Source of the DNA: Candidatus Zhuqueibacterota bacterium
GTDB lineage: Bacteria > Zhuqueibacterota > Zhuqueibacteria > Zhuqueibacterales > Zhuqueibacteraceae
Assembly: GCA_022616415.1 (NCBI GenBank)
Contig: JAKEEU010000015.1
Location: forward strand, 1-58,221
Length of the DNA: 58,221 nucleotides
Direction of reading: 5' to 3'
The notes beneath the pieces are model-generated. The model did not search any database. It had not been told where the DNA came from and worked only from the letters and a program-made list of their open reading frames with translations. Each line of letters starts with the position of its first letter. Position 1 is the first letter of the stretch. Positions 1 through 6,748 of this stretch are shown here, in pieces. A program made the translations under genes and the position numbers.

Positions 1-20
1 AAAATTCTAACTTTTTTGTG

Positions 21-82
21 CCCAACGGATAGATGAACCCAACTGTAAAAGCCTTATCCGTTGGGTTCATCTATCCGTTGGG
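21..82. repeat. Long perfect hairpin, family A copy 1
   Basis: Two 23-nt arms (21-43 and 60-82) are perfectly complementary around a 16-nt loop. Each arm carries CCAAC twice with starts 17 nt apart, beginning CCCAACGGATAGATG. The same geometry recurs at 14533-14598 and 34006-34065. A plus-strand gene entering from the left could end at the TAG inside the left arm (30-32). No U-run follows, so it is not a standard intrinsic terminator. Confidence 0.9.
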
Positions 83-120
83 AAAATTTTGTTTTTTTCA
101 TAGCTGCCCGAAGGGCTCCG

Positions 121-141
121 GTTTTCAGCTTGTCTGAAAAC
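121..141. other. Short hairpin upstream of the small-peptide operon
   Basis: GTTTTCAG (121-128) and CTGAAAAC (134-141) form a perfect 8-bp stem with a 5-nt loop, about 30 nt before the first start codon of the small-peptide cluster. It could be the end of an upstream element or part of the leader; no function can be read from it. Confidence 0.5.
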
Positions 142-171
142 CTGGCGTAGACCTTGGCGGAGAAGGGAGCG

Positions 172-354
172 ATGAAACTGAATCGAAGCCAGCAAGACTT
201 TTTGAGCGACAAGCTGGGCGATTTTGGAAATTTGGTTGGAACAGGAGTTTTTGTGCTAGCGGCTTTTGCCGAAAAGGTAGGATGGTTTCCCGTTGTTGGA
301 GCATTGGTCATTTGGATCGGATGTTACTTATTGGCGCTTTATTTAAGGAGATAA
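172..354 (+). CDS. Two-helix small membrane protein (60 aa), first gene of small-peptide operon
   Basis: Unrecognised 60-residue protein. A charged start (MKLNRSQQDFLSDKLG) is followed by two hydrophobic stretches, about residues 20-33 and 38-57, with a polar turn (AEKVGWF) between them, so it should sit in the membrane as a helical hairpin ending in LRR. The ATG at 172 is chosen over an in-frame TTG at 154 because GAAGGGAG lies directly before it. Its last codons contain AAGGAG, the ribosome site of the next gene, whose ATG is only 2 nt after the stop, so the two are probably translationally coupled. It heads a run of four 35-residue paralogues. No function can be assigned. Confidence 0.7.
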   Translation: MKLNRSQQDFLSDKLGDFGNLVGTGVFVLAAFAEKVGWFPVVGALVIWIGCYLLALYLRR

Positions 355-356
355 AA

Positions 357-464
357 ATGGACAAGGCAACTTTCGTTGTTTTAATTTTCCTAATCTTTAT
401 TACTTTTCTTGCCGGGCCTCAGGCCTATCGTAACTGGCGGGAAGCGCGCAGGCAAAAGGAGTGA
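357..464 (+). CDS. 35-aa single-helix membrane peptide, copy 1
   Basis: Starts MDKATFVVLIFLIFITFLAG and ends GPQAYRNWREARRQKE. One hydrophobic helix (about residues 5-19) is followed by a strongly basic amphipathic tail, so the tail should face the cytoplasm. AAGGAG precedes the ATG by 6 nt. Too short for most gene finders, but the paralogues at 496, 635 and 775 keep the tail unchanged apart from this copy's extra Arg while codons vary, which supports it being a real protein. Family unknown; small toxins and small accessory subunits of membrane complexes have similar size and shape, but nothing here ties it to either. Confidence 0.8.
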   Translation: MDKATFVVLIFLIFITFLAGPQAYRNWREARRQKE

Positions 465-495
465 GAAAATCTTGGGCCAGTTTAAGGAAATCAAA

Positions 496-603
496 ATGAT
501 TGAACCCACTATCGCCATGCTAATTTTTCTCGCCTTGATTATTTTCGTTGCCGGGCCTCAAGCCTATCGCAACTGGCGGGAAGCGCGCAAGCAAAAGGAG
601 TGA
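496..603 (+). CDS. 35-aa single-helix membrane peptide, copy 2
   Basis: Paralogue of the peptide at 357. It starts MIEPTIAMLIFLALIIFVAG and ends with the tail GPQAYRNWREARKQKE. The ribosome site is the weakest of the four (TAAGGAAATC). At DNA level its 3' half is closest to copy 1, sharing GGG for the first Gly and CGG/GAA for the Arg-Glu pair, which suggests copies 1 and 2 duplicated from each other more recently than from 3 and 4. Same predicted topology and same unknown role. Confidence 0.8.
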   Translation: MIEPTIAMLIFLALIIFVAGPQAYRNWREARKQKE

Positions 604-634
604 GAAAATCTTGGGCTGACTTGATGAGATAAAA

Positions 635-742
635 ATGATCGAACCGGTTTTAGTAATGCTTGCGTTTCTCATCTTCTTTTCTATCATTGCCGGCCCTCAA
701 GCCTATCGCAACTGGCGAGAGGCGCGCAAGAAAAGGGAGTGA
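635..742 (+). CDS. 35-aa single-helix membrane peptide, copy 3
   Basis: Third paralogue, starting MIEPVLVMLAFLIFFSIIAG and ending GPQAYRNWREARKKRE. The helix differs from the other copies at about half its positions but remains fully hydrophobic, whereas the tail differs only in the last few basic residues. GATGAG precedes the ATG by about 6 nt. The MIE start is shared with copy 2; copies 1 and 4 start MDK. Uncharacterised. Confidence 0.8.
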   Translation: MIEPVLVMLAFLIFFSIIAGPQAYRNWREARKKRE

Positions 743-774
743 GAAAATCTTGAGCCGCCTTGAGGAGATAAAAA

Positions 775-882
775 ATGGATAAGCTCACCATCGTTATGCT
801 GATTTTTTTTGTCCTGATTACTCTTCTCGCCGGCCCCCAAGCCTATCGCAATTGGCGAGAGGCGCGCAAGCAAAAGAACTAA
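775..882 (+). CDS. 35-aa single-helix membrane peptide, copy 4
   Basis: Last paralogue of the array, starting MDKLTIVMLIFFVLITLLAG and ending GPQAYRNWREARKQKN, then TAA instead of the TGA used by the other three. GAGGAG lies 6-7 nt before the ATG, the best ribosome site of the set. The spacer motif GAGAAAATCTTG that follows the first three genes is absent after this one, so the array ends here. The next gene begins 119 nt later and is unrelated. Confidence 0.8.
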   Translation: MDKLTIVMLIFFVLITLLAGPQAYRNWREARKQKN

Positions 883-1001
883 CAATTTTTCGAGAGTGGT
901 TCTTTAGCGCAAAGTTGTTTTGATGGAAACTTTTGCCTTCCGTCGCCAGTACCATGAAGTAGTCGCTATAGATAAGTTTAACCAGGAAGGGAGTTATGGA
1001 C

Positions 1002-1754
1002 ATGAAGAAAACCGTTCTTTGGCTATCGCTGTTCTTAGCACTTCCGGCTGTCATTCTTGGCCAAGGCATCGAAGTGCCGCCGCGCCACGTCATCGATTTG
1101 CCGACGGCCTGGCCGCTGCCGCGCGCCGGCTTCGATCTCAACCTGCGTTTTTACGGAGACGGCGGCGCCCTGATGAGCATGAACGTCGGGGTTTCGGGTG
1201 AGTTTATGTTCGGCGCCTCTTACGGCGGCACCAAAATCCTCGGGGAAGACTCTCTCGAGTGGAACAAAGCCCCCGGCTTGCTCCTGCGCTATCAAATAAT
1301 CAAGGAAAGCTTCGCCTTGCCGGCGATTTCCATCGGTTTCGAGTCACAGGGTTACGGCGCGTATCTCGACTCCACCAGCCGCTACACCAACAAATCGCGG
1401 GGATTTTACGTGGTGGCGAGCAAGAGCTACGCTTTTCTGGAGCGCCTCGATTTTCATGGCGGCATCAACTATTCGCTCGAGCGCAAGGATGATAGCGATC
1501 TCGATCTCTTCACCAGCGGCGTGCTCGCCATTAACCAACACGTCGAAGTGCTCGGTGAATACGACTTCGCTCTCAACGATACGCAAGAACAGTCGCTCGG
1601 CTCCGGCAACGGTTATTTGAACGCCGGCCTCAGGTTGAACATCAAGAAGGTCGTTTATCTCGAGCTTTTTGTAAAAAATCTTTTGGACAACAAGAAAAAC
1701 GCCCAATATTTCAATCGCGAGTTTAAAATCACTTTCTTTCAATACATTTTGTAA
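1002..1754 (+). CDS. Outer-membrane beta-barrel protein, secreted, function unknown
   Basis: A 250-residue protein with a clear signal peptide (MKKTVLWLSLFLALPAVILG, cleaved near GQG). The rest is a run of alternating hydrophobic and polar strands with tight Gly/Asp/Ser turns and no internal helix, ending in an aromatic-rich strand (FKITFFQYIL), as expected for a small barrel. A start at 1002 fits the ribosome site AGGAAGGGAG (984-993) better than the in-frame ATG at 996, which is only 2 nt from it. The sequence resembles YjbH-like barrels only in general character. It is followed after 13 nt by a lipoprotein gene and may share its transcript. Confidence 0.7.
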   Translation: MKKTVLWLSLFLALPAVILGQGIEVPPRHVIDLPTAWPLPRAGFDLNLRFYGDGGALMSMNVGVSGEFMFGASYGGTKILGEDSLEWNKAPGLLLRYQIIKESFALPAISIGFESQGYGAYLDSTSRYTNKSRGFYVVASKSYAFLERLDFHGGINYSLERKDDSDLDLFTSGVLAINQHVEVLGEYDFALNDTQEQSLGSGNGYLNAGLRLNIKKVVYLELFVKNLLDNKKNAQYFNREFKITFFQYIL

Positions 1755-1767
1755 ATCCGGTGCGACT

Positions 1768-2325
1768 ATGAAATCTACTCGAGGCTTATTGATCGCGCTT
1801 GCCGCCGCTTGTGCGCTGGGAACGAGCGTGGGCTGCTACACCATGCTGAAGCACCCTCACTTGAAAATCGACGATAAAGCTTCTTATGCCGGCGAATACG
1901 AATATGGTTACGACAATGAGGCAATCAGCTTTGCCGATGATTGCGCTTCCTGCCACAGCCCCGGCAGCTTGCAAGTTCACCATCCCGCCGTGCCGCCGCC
2001 ACGCCGGTTCGTTTCACCAGCTTGGGATTACTACTATGATTATCCCTGGTGGATGACCTACTACACGCCGGGTAACTCAACGGAGGAAGAGCAGAAAAAA
2101 CGGCCTTTCGACCGGCGTCACCAAAGCCGGCCTGAAGAATCTGTTGCTGCGCCCTCATCAGCCAGCACGCCTGCTTCCCCAACTCCGGCGCCGGCGACAG
2201 TGGCCAAGCCCGCCGACCCCGGCGCTCCTCCAAACCCGCCCGCAAAAACCGAGAATACGAATAAGCGCGAAGAGAGAGACTCCGAAAAAAAACAAAGCGG
2301 CGAACGCCGCACGCGCAAACCATAG
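1768..2325 (+). CDS. Lipoprotein with a single CxxCH motif and a Pro/Lys-rich tail
   Basis: A 185-residue protein. A hydrophobic signal ends in the lipobox SVGC (Cys 23), so the mature protein should be lipid-anchored. A CASCH motif at residues 59-63 fits covalent haem attachment, but no cytochrome fold or distal Met ligand is evident, so it could instead bind a metal. A Tyr/Trp-rich stretch (about 85-101) follows. The C-terminal 80 residues are low complexity (Pro/Ala/Ser, then Lys/Glu/Arg), typical of a periplasm-spanning or peptidoglycan-contacting tail. It lies 13 nt downstream of the barrel gene, suggesting a joint envelope role. Function unknown. Confidence 0.65.
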   Translation: MKSTRGLLIALAAACALGTSVGCYTMLKHPHLKIDDKASYAGEYEYGYDNEAISFADDCASCHSPGSLQVHHPAVPPPRRFVSPAWDYYYDYPWWMTYYTPGNSTEEEQKKRPFDRRHQSRPEESVAAPSSASTPASPTPAPATVAKPADPGAPPNPPAKTENTNKREERDSEKKQSGERRTRKP

Positions 2326-2328
2326 AAA

Positions 2329-2486
2329 ATGGAGTGGTGGATTGTTGGGGTGGTGGATTACTGAATTGTTGGAATGCTGGATTATTGGAGTGTTGGAGTA
2401 TTGGAGTTGTGGACACCAGTAATCCATTATTCCAATACTTCAGAAATCCATCAATCCAATAATCCAGCAATCCATTGTTCCATTTT
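2329..2486. repeat. Degenerate TGGATT-type array, inverted halves, copy 1
   Basis: The left half (about 2329-2412) is built of irregular 7-8-nt words such as TGGATTG, TTGGAGT and TGGATTA; the right half (about 2418-2486) is their complement (AATCCA, TTCCAAT). The two halves can pair imperfectly into a long rod. Related arrays lie at 19391-19548, 27946-28020 with 28290-28341, and 33941-33992, all between neighbouring genes on the same strand. Confidence 0.85.
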
Positions 2487-2502
2487 GCAAGGAGGCGTGA
2501 CG

Positions 2503-4950
2503 ATGTCGAAAGGCCTGAGAGTGCTTTTGGGAATCTCGGTCATTTTCTTGGTGGTGTTCGGCGCCATCGTGATTTTGGGGATGCGTTTGGTCAAAAAGTC
2601 ATTGCCGCAAACGACAGGGGACAACAAGCTTTCCATTCTTTCACAGCCCGTTACAGTTTATCGCGATGAATACGGTGTGCCTCATCTCTTCGCGCAAAAT
2701 GAAGACGATCTTTGGCGCGCCGCCGGGTACGTTGCGGCGCAAGACCGTCTTTGGCAAATGGATCTCAACCGGCGCGCCGTGCGCGGCACCCTTGCAGAAA
2801 TTTTCGGCGAAACGGCTCTCGCGCAGGACAAATTTCTTCGCACCTGGGGCTTTCAACGTCTCGCCAGGCGCATTGCCGAAAATATCTCTCCGGAATCACG
2901 CCGGGCGCTCACCGCTTACGCCGAGGGCGTGAATCGGTTTATCGCAGAAAATCAGCATCGCCTGCCACTCGAGTTCAGTCTGTTGCGCTATAAACCCGAT
3001 GAATGGCAAATCGAAGACAGCATCGGCTACACCCGCCTGATGGGATTTATGCTGAACTTTGCCTGGTTTTTCGAGCCGGCGCTCGGAAAAGTCGCCGATA
3101 AATATGGCATGCCGATGGCGATGGAAATTTTTCCGGCGGTGTTGGAAAACAGCCCGAGCATCGTCCCGGAAATGCCCAAGCACGTCGGCGCGCGCCTCGA
3201 TGATTTCGTGCAGCTCGCTTTTGACACGCGCGCCCGGCTCGGCGCCCCGCCGGCCGTGCTCGGCAGCAACAGTTGGGCGGTGAACGGCAGCCGCAGCGCC
3301 ACCGGCAAACCGATTCTCGCTAACGATCCTCATCTCGGCCTCAACCTCCCTTCGATATGGTATGAAATGCATCTCGTTTCCGGTGCGCCGGGCGCGGAGA
3401 CTATCGACGTTGCCGGCGTTACCCTTCCCGGACTTCCCGGTGTCGTGCTCGGCCACAACCGCGCCATTGCTTGGGGCTTCACGCACGGCATGATTGACGA
3501 TCTCGATTTTTATCTCGAGAAAATCAATCCCGCCAATCCGGATGAGTATTGGCACGAGGGCGGCTGGAAACAAATGGAGGTGATTGAAGAGTACATTCCC
3601 GTCAAAGACGGCGATCCCGTGCTCTTTAAAATTCGCTCGACGGCGCACGGCCCGGTGGCGAGTTCCATCAATGATGCGGCGCAATATGATTCCCTGGCGG
3701 TGAGCTTCCGCTGGACCGGGTTCGAGCCGACCGATGAATTTTACGCCACTCAACGGCTCAACCGCGCCAAGACGTGGAATGAGTTTCAGCAGGCGATGCG
3801 CCATTTGGCGGTGCCGAATCAAAACGTCATTTACGCCGACACCGCCGGCAACATCGGTTATTATTCGTGCGGTCGCGTGCCCATCCGCCGCGACGGGAAG
3901 GGCTACCTGCCTTATCGCGGCTGGGAAAATGCCGGCGACTGGATCGGCGTGATCCCATTCGAGCAAATGCCGCACGTTTACAATCCCCCTCAGCAATACG
4001 TGGCCACAGCAAACAATTTGATTGTTGGCAAGAATTTTCCTTACTATCTCTCGAATGCGTGGGAGCCAACGAGCCGCATCGAGCGCATTACCGAGTTGAT
4101 CACCGCCAATGCCCAAAGCAGCGTTGAAACGTTCATGGCGATGCAGAACGACGTCGTTTCCACTCATGCCCGGCGCATGCTGCCGGTTCTGCTCGGCATG
4201 CTCGACAGCAGTGCCGTGGCGCAAGCCGGCGGAAACGGCACGGCGTTGAGCGAAGATGAAAAAAATGCGCGCGCGTTGCTGGCGGCGTGGGACGGCAACG
4301 AAACGCCGGAGAGTATGCCAGCGGCGCTGTTTCAAGTATGGACGCAAGAGCTTCTGCTCGCCACCATCAAAGATGAGCTTGGCGACACATTGTTTAAAGC
4401 CTACGCGGCGTGGTCGTCGTTGGCGATTCGCGCGCTGGAGTATTTGGTGCGGCATCCGGAATCGCCGTGGTTCGACAATCGCGCGACGCCAGCCGTCGAG
4501 ACCGCGCCGGAGATCGTGTTGGCATCGTATCGCCGCGCCTTGCAATTCCTCCACGCGCAGCTCGGTGATTTGATGGTCGATTGGCAATGGGGGAAAATTC
4601 ATCAACTGACGCTGGAGCATGCCTTGGGCAAGCAACGGCCTTTTGACAATCTTTTTAACGCCGGCCCGTTTCCTTGCGGCGGCTCGCCCGACACCATCAA
4701 TAAGGGCGAATATCGTCTCCACGATCCTTTCGCCGTGGATGCCGGCCCCTCCGTGCGCCGCATTGTCGATCTCTCGAAACCAGAAGTGGCATGGCATGTC
4801 ATCCCTGGAGGCCAATCCGGCCAGGCGTTCAGCGAGCATTACAAAGATCAAGTCGAGCTGTGGCGACACGGAAAGTATCGCCAGCTTTCCAAGCGCCGCG
4901 ACGAAATCGTTGCGACGAGTAGAAACACGCTGGTTTTGCGGCCAAATTAG
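2503..4950 (+). CDS. Penicillin acylase family protein (Ntn hydrolase), membrane-anchored or periplasmic
   Basis: 815 residues. An N-terminal hydrophobic segment (about 7-29) acts as signal or anchor. Next come the A-chain region (YRDEYGVPHLFAQNEDDLWR, DRLWQMDLNRR), then the self-processing site GSNSWAV, whose second Ser becomes the N-terminal nucleophile, then the B-chain motifs KPILANDPHL, GHNRAIAWGFTHG and the C-terminal GGQSGQ. Order and length match penicillin acylases and acyl-homoserine-lactone acylases; the substrate cannot be told from sequence. The ATG at 2503 follows AAGGAGG (2489-2495) perfectly; upstream in-frame codons would translate the TGGATT array and are rejected. It stands alone, behind a repeat array and before a 286-nt gap. 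Confidence 0.9.
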   Translation: MSKGLRVLLGISVIFLVVFGAIVILGMRLVKKSLPQTTGDNKLSILSQPVTVYRDEYGVPHLFAQNEDDLWRAAGYVAAQDRLWQMDLNRRAVRGTLAEIFGETALAQDKFLRTWGFQRLARRIAENISPESRRALTAYAEGVNRFIAENQHRLPLEFSLLRYKPDEWQIEDSIGYTRLMGFMLNFAWFFEPALGKVADKYGMPMAMEIFPAVLENSPSIVPEMPKHVGARLDDFVQLAFDTRARLGAPPAVLGSNSWAVNGSRSATGKPILANDPHLGLNLPSIWYEMHLVSGAPGAETIDVAGVTLPGLPGVVLGHNRAIAWGFTHGMIDDLDFYLEKINPANPDEYWHEGGWKQMEVIEEYIPVKDGDPVLFKIRSTAHGPVASSINDAAQYDSLAVSFRWTGFEPTDEFYATQRLNRAKTWNEFQQAMRHLAVPNQNVIYADTAGNIGYYSCGRVPIRRDGKGYLPYRGWENAGDWIGVIPFEQMPHVYNPPQQYVATANNLIVGKNFPYYLSNAWEPTSRIERITELITANAQSSVETFMAMQNDVVSTHARRMLPVLLGMLDSSAVAQAGGNGTALSEDEKNARALLAAWDGNETPESMPAALFQVWTQELLLATIKDELGDTLFKAYAAWSSLAIRALEYLVRHPESPWFDNRATPAVETAPEIVLASYRRALQFLHAQLGDLMVDWQWGKIHQLTLEHALGKQRPFDNLFNAGPFPCGGSPDTINKGEYRLHDPFAVDAGPSVRRIVDLSKPEVAWHVIPGGQSGQAFSEHYKDQVELWRHGKYRQLSKRRDEIVATSRNTLVLRPN

Positions 4951-5236
4951 TTGGCATCTCAACTTTGCAACGAAAAAAACTTTGCCCCATACAGAGGCTT
5001 CCCAGAAGGCAAAACGATTTGCGGTAAAACTATTAAAGCTGCATTTGAGATCGATTGTTTTGCCCCAAATGAGTTTGCTTTTAAATATGCACCTGAATCA
5101 TCACAAATCTTTTATAATTGTTGATTTCGTTTTTCGTTGCGATTCATTGTGAGTGCAAAATTTAGGTTGTGGCTTTTTTCGTTGCGGTTCCCATTTTGTT
5201 GCACGTTCATAAAAAACTTTCGTTGCCGGAGGCGGT
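4951..5236. other. Intergenic region with a short motif shared with 26859-26888
   Basis: No credible gene. Positions 5008-5037 (starting GGCAAAACGATTTG, ending ACTATTAAA) match 26859-26888 at 25 of 30 positions, so a short dispersed sequence lies here. The rest is A/T-rich with no clear promoter or terminator. Confidence 0.5.
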
Positions 5237-6199
5237 ATGAAACAAATCGCTGACCTCATGCTCGGTGAACGCTTCACCGCGTTTTTCGTGGTGCGCCGCA
5301 AAGAGCTTAAAAAGAAGAAAAATGGCGATCCCTACGTCACGTTTGACTTCGCCGACGCGAGCGCACATATTGACGCCGTCTGGTGGGATTTTGCGCCCGA
5401 TCTTTTTGGCAAGAATGATACGGACATTGTCGAGGTCGGCGACGTCGTCAAAGTGGCCGGCAACGTTGAAGAGTATCACGGCGTGCGGCAAATTCGCGTC
5501 GAGAAGATTCGCCGCGCCAAGCCGGAAGATGGGGTCGATATGTCCAAGCTGGTGCCCGCGGTTGAAACCGACCGGCAAGCGTTGTGGCAAAATTTTCGCA
5601 AAATGATCGACAGCGTCACCAATCCTTTTTTGCTCTCCCTCCTACGCCGCATTTTTGACGACGAAGCCATCGCGAAAAAATTCATCGACGCCCCGGGCGG
5701 CAAGCTGTGGCACCACAATTATCTCGGCGGCTTGATGGAGCACACGTTGCATATCGCCACCATTTGCGACCGCCTGGCGAAAATCTATCCGGCGGTCGAT
5801 CGTGATCTGTTGGTGGCGGCGGCGCTGGTTCACGATCTTGGCAAAATCGAGTCGTACACGTTCGGGCCGAATTTCGATTACACCGACGCCGGCCGCCTGC
5901 TCGGCCACATCGTCATCGGCAGCCAGATGGTCGCGGCAAAGATCAACGAGTTTCCCGAGTTTCCCAAAGAGCTCGCGATGAAATTGCAGCATCTGGTTTT
6001 GAGCCATCAGGGAAAGCTGGAGCAGCAATCTCCGGTTGTGCCCATGACGCGCGAAGCCTTTTTGCTCTATTACGCCGATGAGATCGACTCCAAGCTCAAC
6101 GCGTTCGACCGCATTAGCAAAGATGAGCGGCCCGCCGGCGCGAAGTGGAGCAAGTTTGTGAATTTGCTGGGAAGGTATTTGTATCTGGGAGAGAAGTAA
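5237..6199 (+). CDS. yhaM: YhaM-family 3'-5' exoribonuclease (OB-fold plus HD domain)
   Basis: A 320-residue protein with the YhaM layout: an N-terminal OB-fold nucleic-acid-binding domain (about 10-95, including PYVTFDFADAS and VVKVAGNVEEYHGVRQ) and an HD phosphohydrolase domain (about 130-300) with metal ligands in GGLMEHTLH, LVHDLGKIESY, GHIVIGSQM and LVLSHQGKLE, and DEIDSKLNAF near the end. Known members trim RNA and DNA from the 3' end using Mn or Co. The length matches the family. The ATG is preceded by GGAGGCGGT. A 3' hairpin begins directly after the stop codon. No obvious functional partner nearby. Confidence 0.9.
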   Translation: MKQIADLMLGERFTAFFVVRRKELKKKKNGDPYVTFDFADASAHIDAVWWDFAPDLFGKNDTDIVEVGDVVKVAGNVEEYHGVRQIRVEKIRRAKPEDGVDMSKLVPAVETDRQALWQNFRKMIDSVTNPFLLSLLRRIFDDEAIAKKFIDAPGGKLWHHNYLGGLMEHTLHIATICDRLAKIYPAVDRDLLVAAALVHDLGKIESYTFGPNFDYTDAGRLLGHIVIGSQMVAAKINEFPEFPKELAMKLQHLVLSHQGKLEQQSPVVPMTREAFLLYYADEIDSKLNAFDRISKDERPAGAKWSKFVNLLGRYLYLGEK

Positions 6200-6200
6200 C

Positions 6201-6217
6201 GCAGACGGCTCGTCTGC
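6201..6217. repeat. GCAGAC-type hairpin after a stop codon
   Basis: A perfect 7-bp stem (GCAGACG / CGTCTGC) with a 3-nt loop starts 1 nt after the yhaM TAA. A sister hairpin at 16575-16591 sits downstream of another stop on the opposite strand and shares the lead-in TAACGCAGAC. Probably a dispersed 3'-end element; no U-run follows. Confidence 0.7.
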
Positions 6218-6238
6218 CGATTACCAACGAGGCTTGCA

Positions 6239-6337
6239 TTGATTCATCTTCTCCGCCAAAAAGCCACGCGACAGCAAGTCGATGAGATGCTGCAAGAGTT
6301 GGGCAGCTTCATCAAATTGGCGGTTGATGTTCAACGC
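6239..6337 (+). pseudogene. N-terminal fragment of a DUF5674-like protein
   Basis: About 33 codons from a TTG at 6239 read MIHLLRQKATRQQVDEMLQE and continue to LAVDVQR, the start expected of DUF5674 proteins, which normally run to about 110 residues with a Gly-rich conserved core. That core is missing here: the reading frame passes directly into the leader of the next gene. Interpreted as a deletion remnant, in frame by chance or by selection with the gene at 6365. Identification is from memory of the family, so moderate confidence. Confidence 0.5.
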
Positions 6338-6364
6338 AATAACACGGCAACTTCTGGAAGGTGT

Positions 6365-6730
6365 ATGAGCAATCTTGAGCAACGGCGCTCCCGATATTTA
6401 CAAGATGCTTTGCCCATCAGATTGGGAGGATTGGCAGCAAATCTCTCGCGCATTGCCAGCTTCTCGAAACATGATGGCGTTAGAGATGTGATCTCGAGTA
6501 TTTTGTTGGAGAGCAGATGGTTTATCGAATGGACTGCCAAAGAGTTTGAAATCTCAAAAGCTGCCGAGTTGGTGGATTTGCAGAGACAATTGGCCCGGTG
6601 GGATTTGGAAAGCCGGCAAAATTGGCATGACGAGGGATGGCGCAGTATGATTGCCGCCGAAGCAAGCCAATGGTCGCAACGCATTCTCGAGATGTCGGGA
6701 TTGCTTCAAAAATTTGACAGAAAAGAATAA
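6365..6730 (+). CDS. Conserved small protein of unknown function (121 aa)
   Basis: Starts MSNLEQRRSRYLQDALPIRL and continues GGLAANLSRI. This resembles conserved hypothetical proteins of cyanobacteria and other phyla in which PIRLGGLAANLAR and a following FIEWTA motif are the hallmarks; both are present (FIEWTAKEFEI at about 57-67), followed by a helical Leu/Gln-rich part and RILEMSGLL near the end. All-helical and soluble, no signal peptide. The ATG at 6365 follows GGAAGG at a good distance. The frame is open upstream to 6239, but that part belongs to a different, truncated gene. Function unknown. Confidence 0.7.
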   Translation: MSNLEQRRSRYLQDALPIRLGGLAANLSRIASFSKHDGVRDVISSILLESRWFIEWTAKEFEISKAAELVDLQRQLARWDLESRQNWHDEGWRSMIAAEASQWSQRILEMSGLLQKFDRKE

Positions 6731-6748
6731 AAAAGAATTGTCGAAGCT

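Larger units (their letters stand above)
345..882 (+). repeat. Tandem array of four ~139-bp units, each encoding a 35-aa peptide
   Basis: Four units start their ATGs at 357, 496, 635 and 775 (spacing 139, 139 and 140). Each contains a ribosome site resembling GAGGAGATAAAA, a 108-nt gene, and a spacer beginning GAGAAAATCTTG after the first three genes. The 3' half of each gene is nearly identical between units while the 5' half has diverged. This is a local gene amplification. Confidence 0.9.

Noticed and set aside
2896..4962. Long minus-strand open frame opposite the penicillin acylase gene
   Set aside because: It mirrors the codon bias of a well-conserved plus-strand gene and encodes no recognisable domain. 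The same applies to the long antisense frames at 29866-31500, 36916-38037 and 53238-55070.
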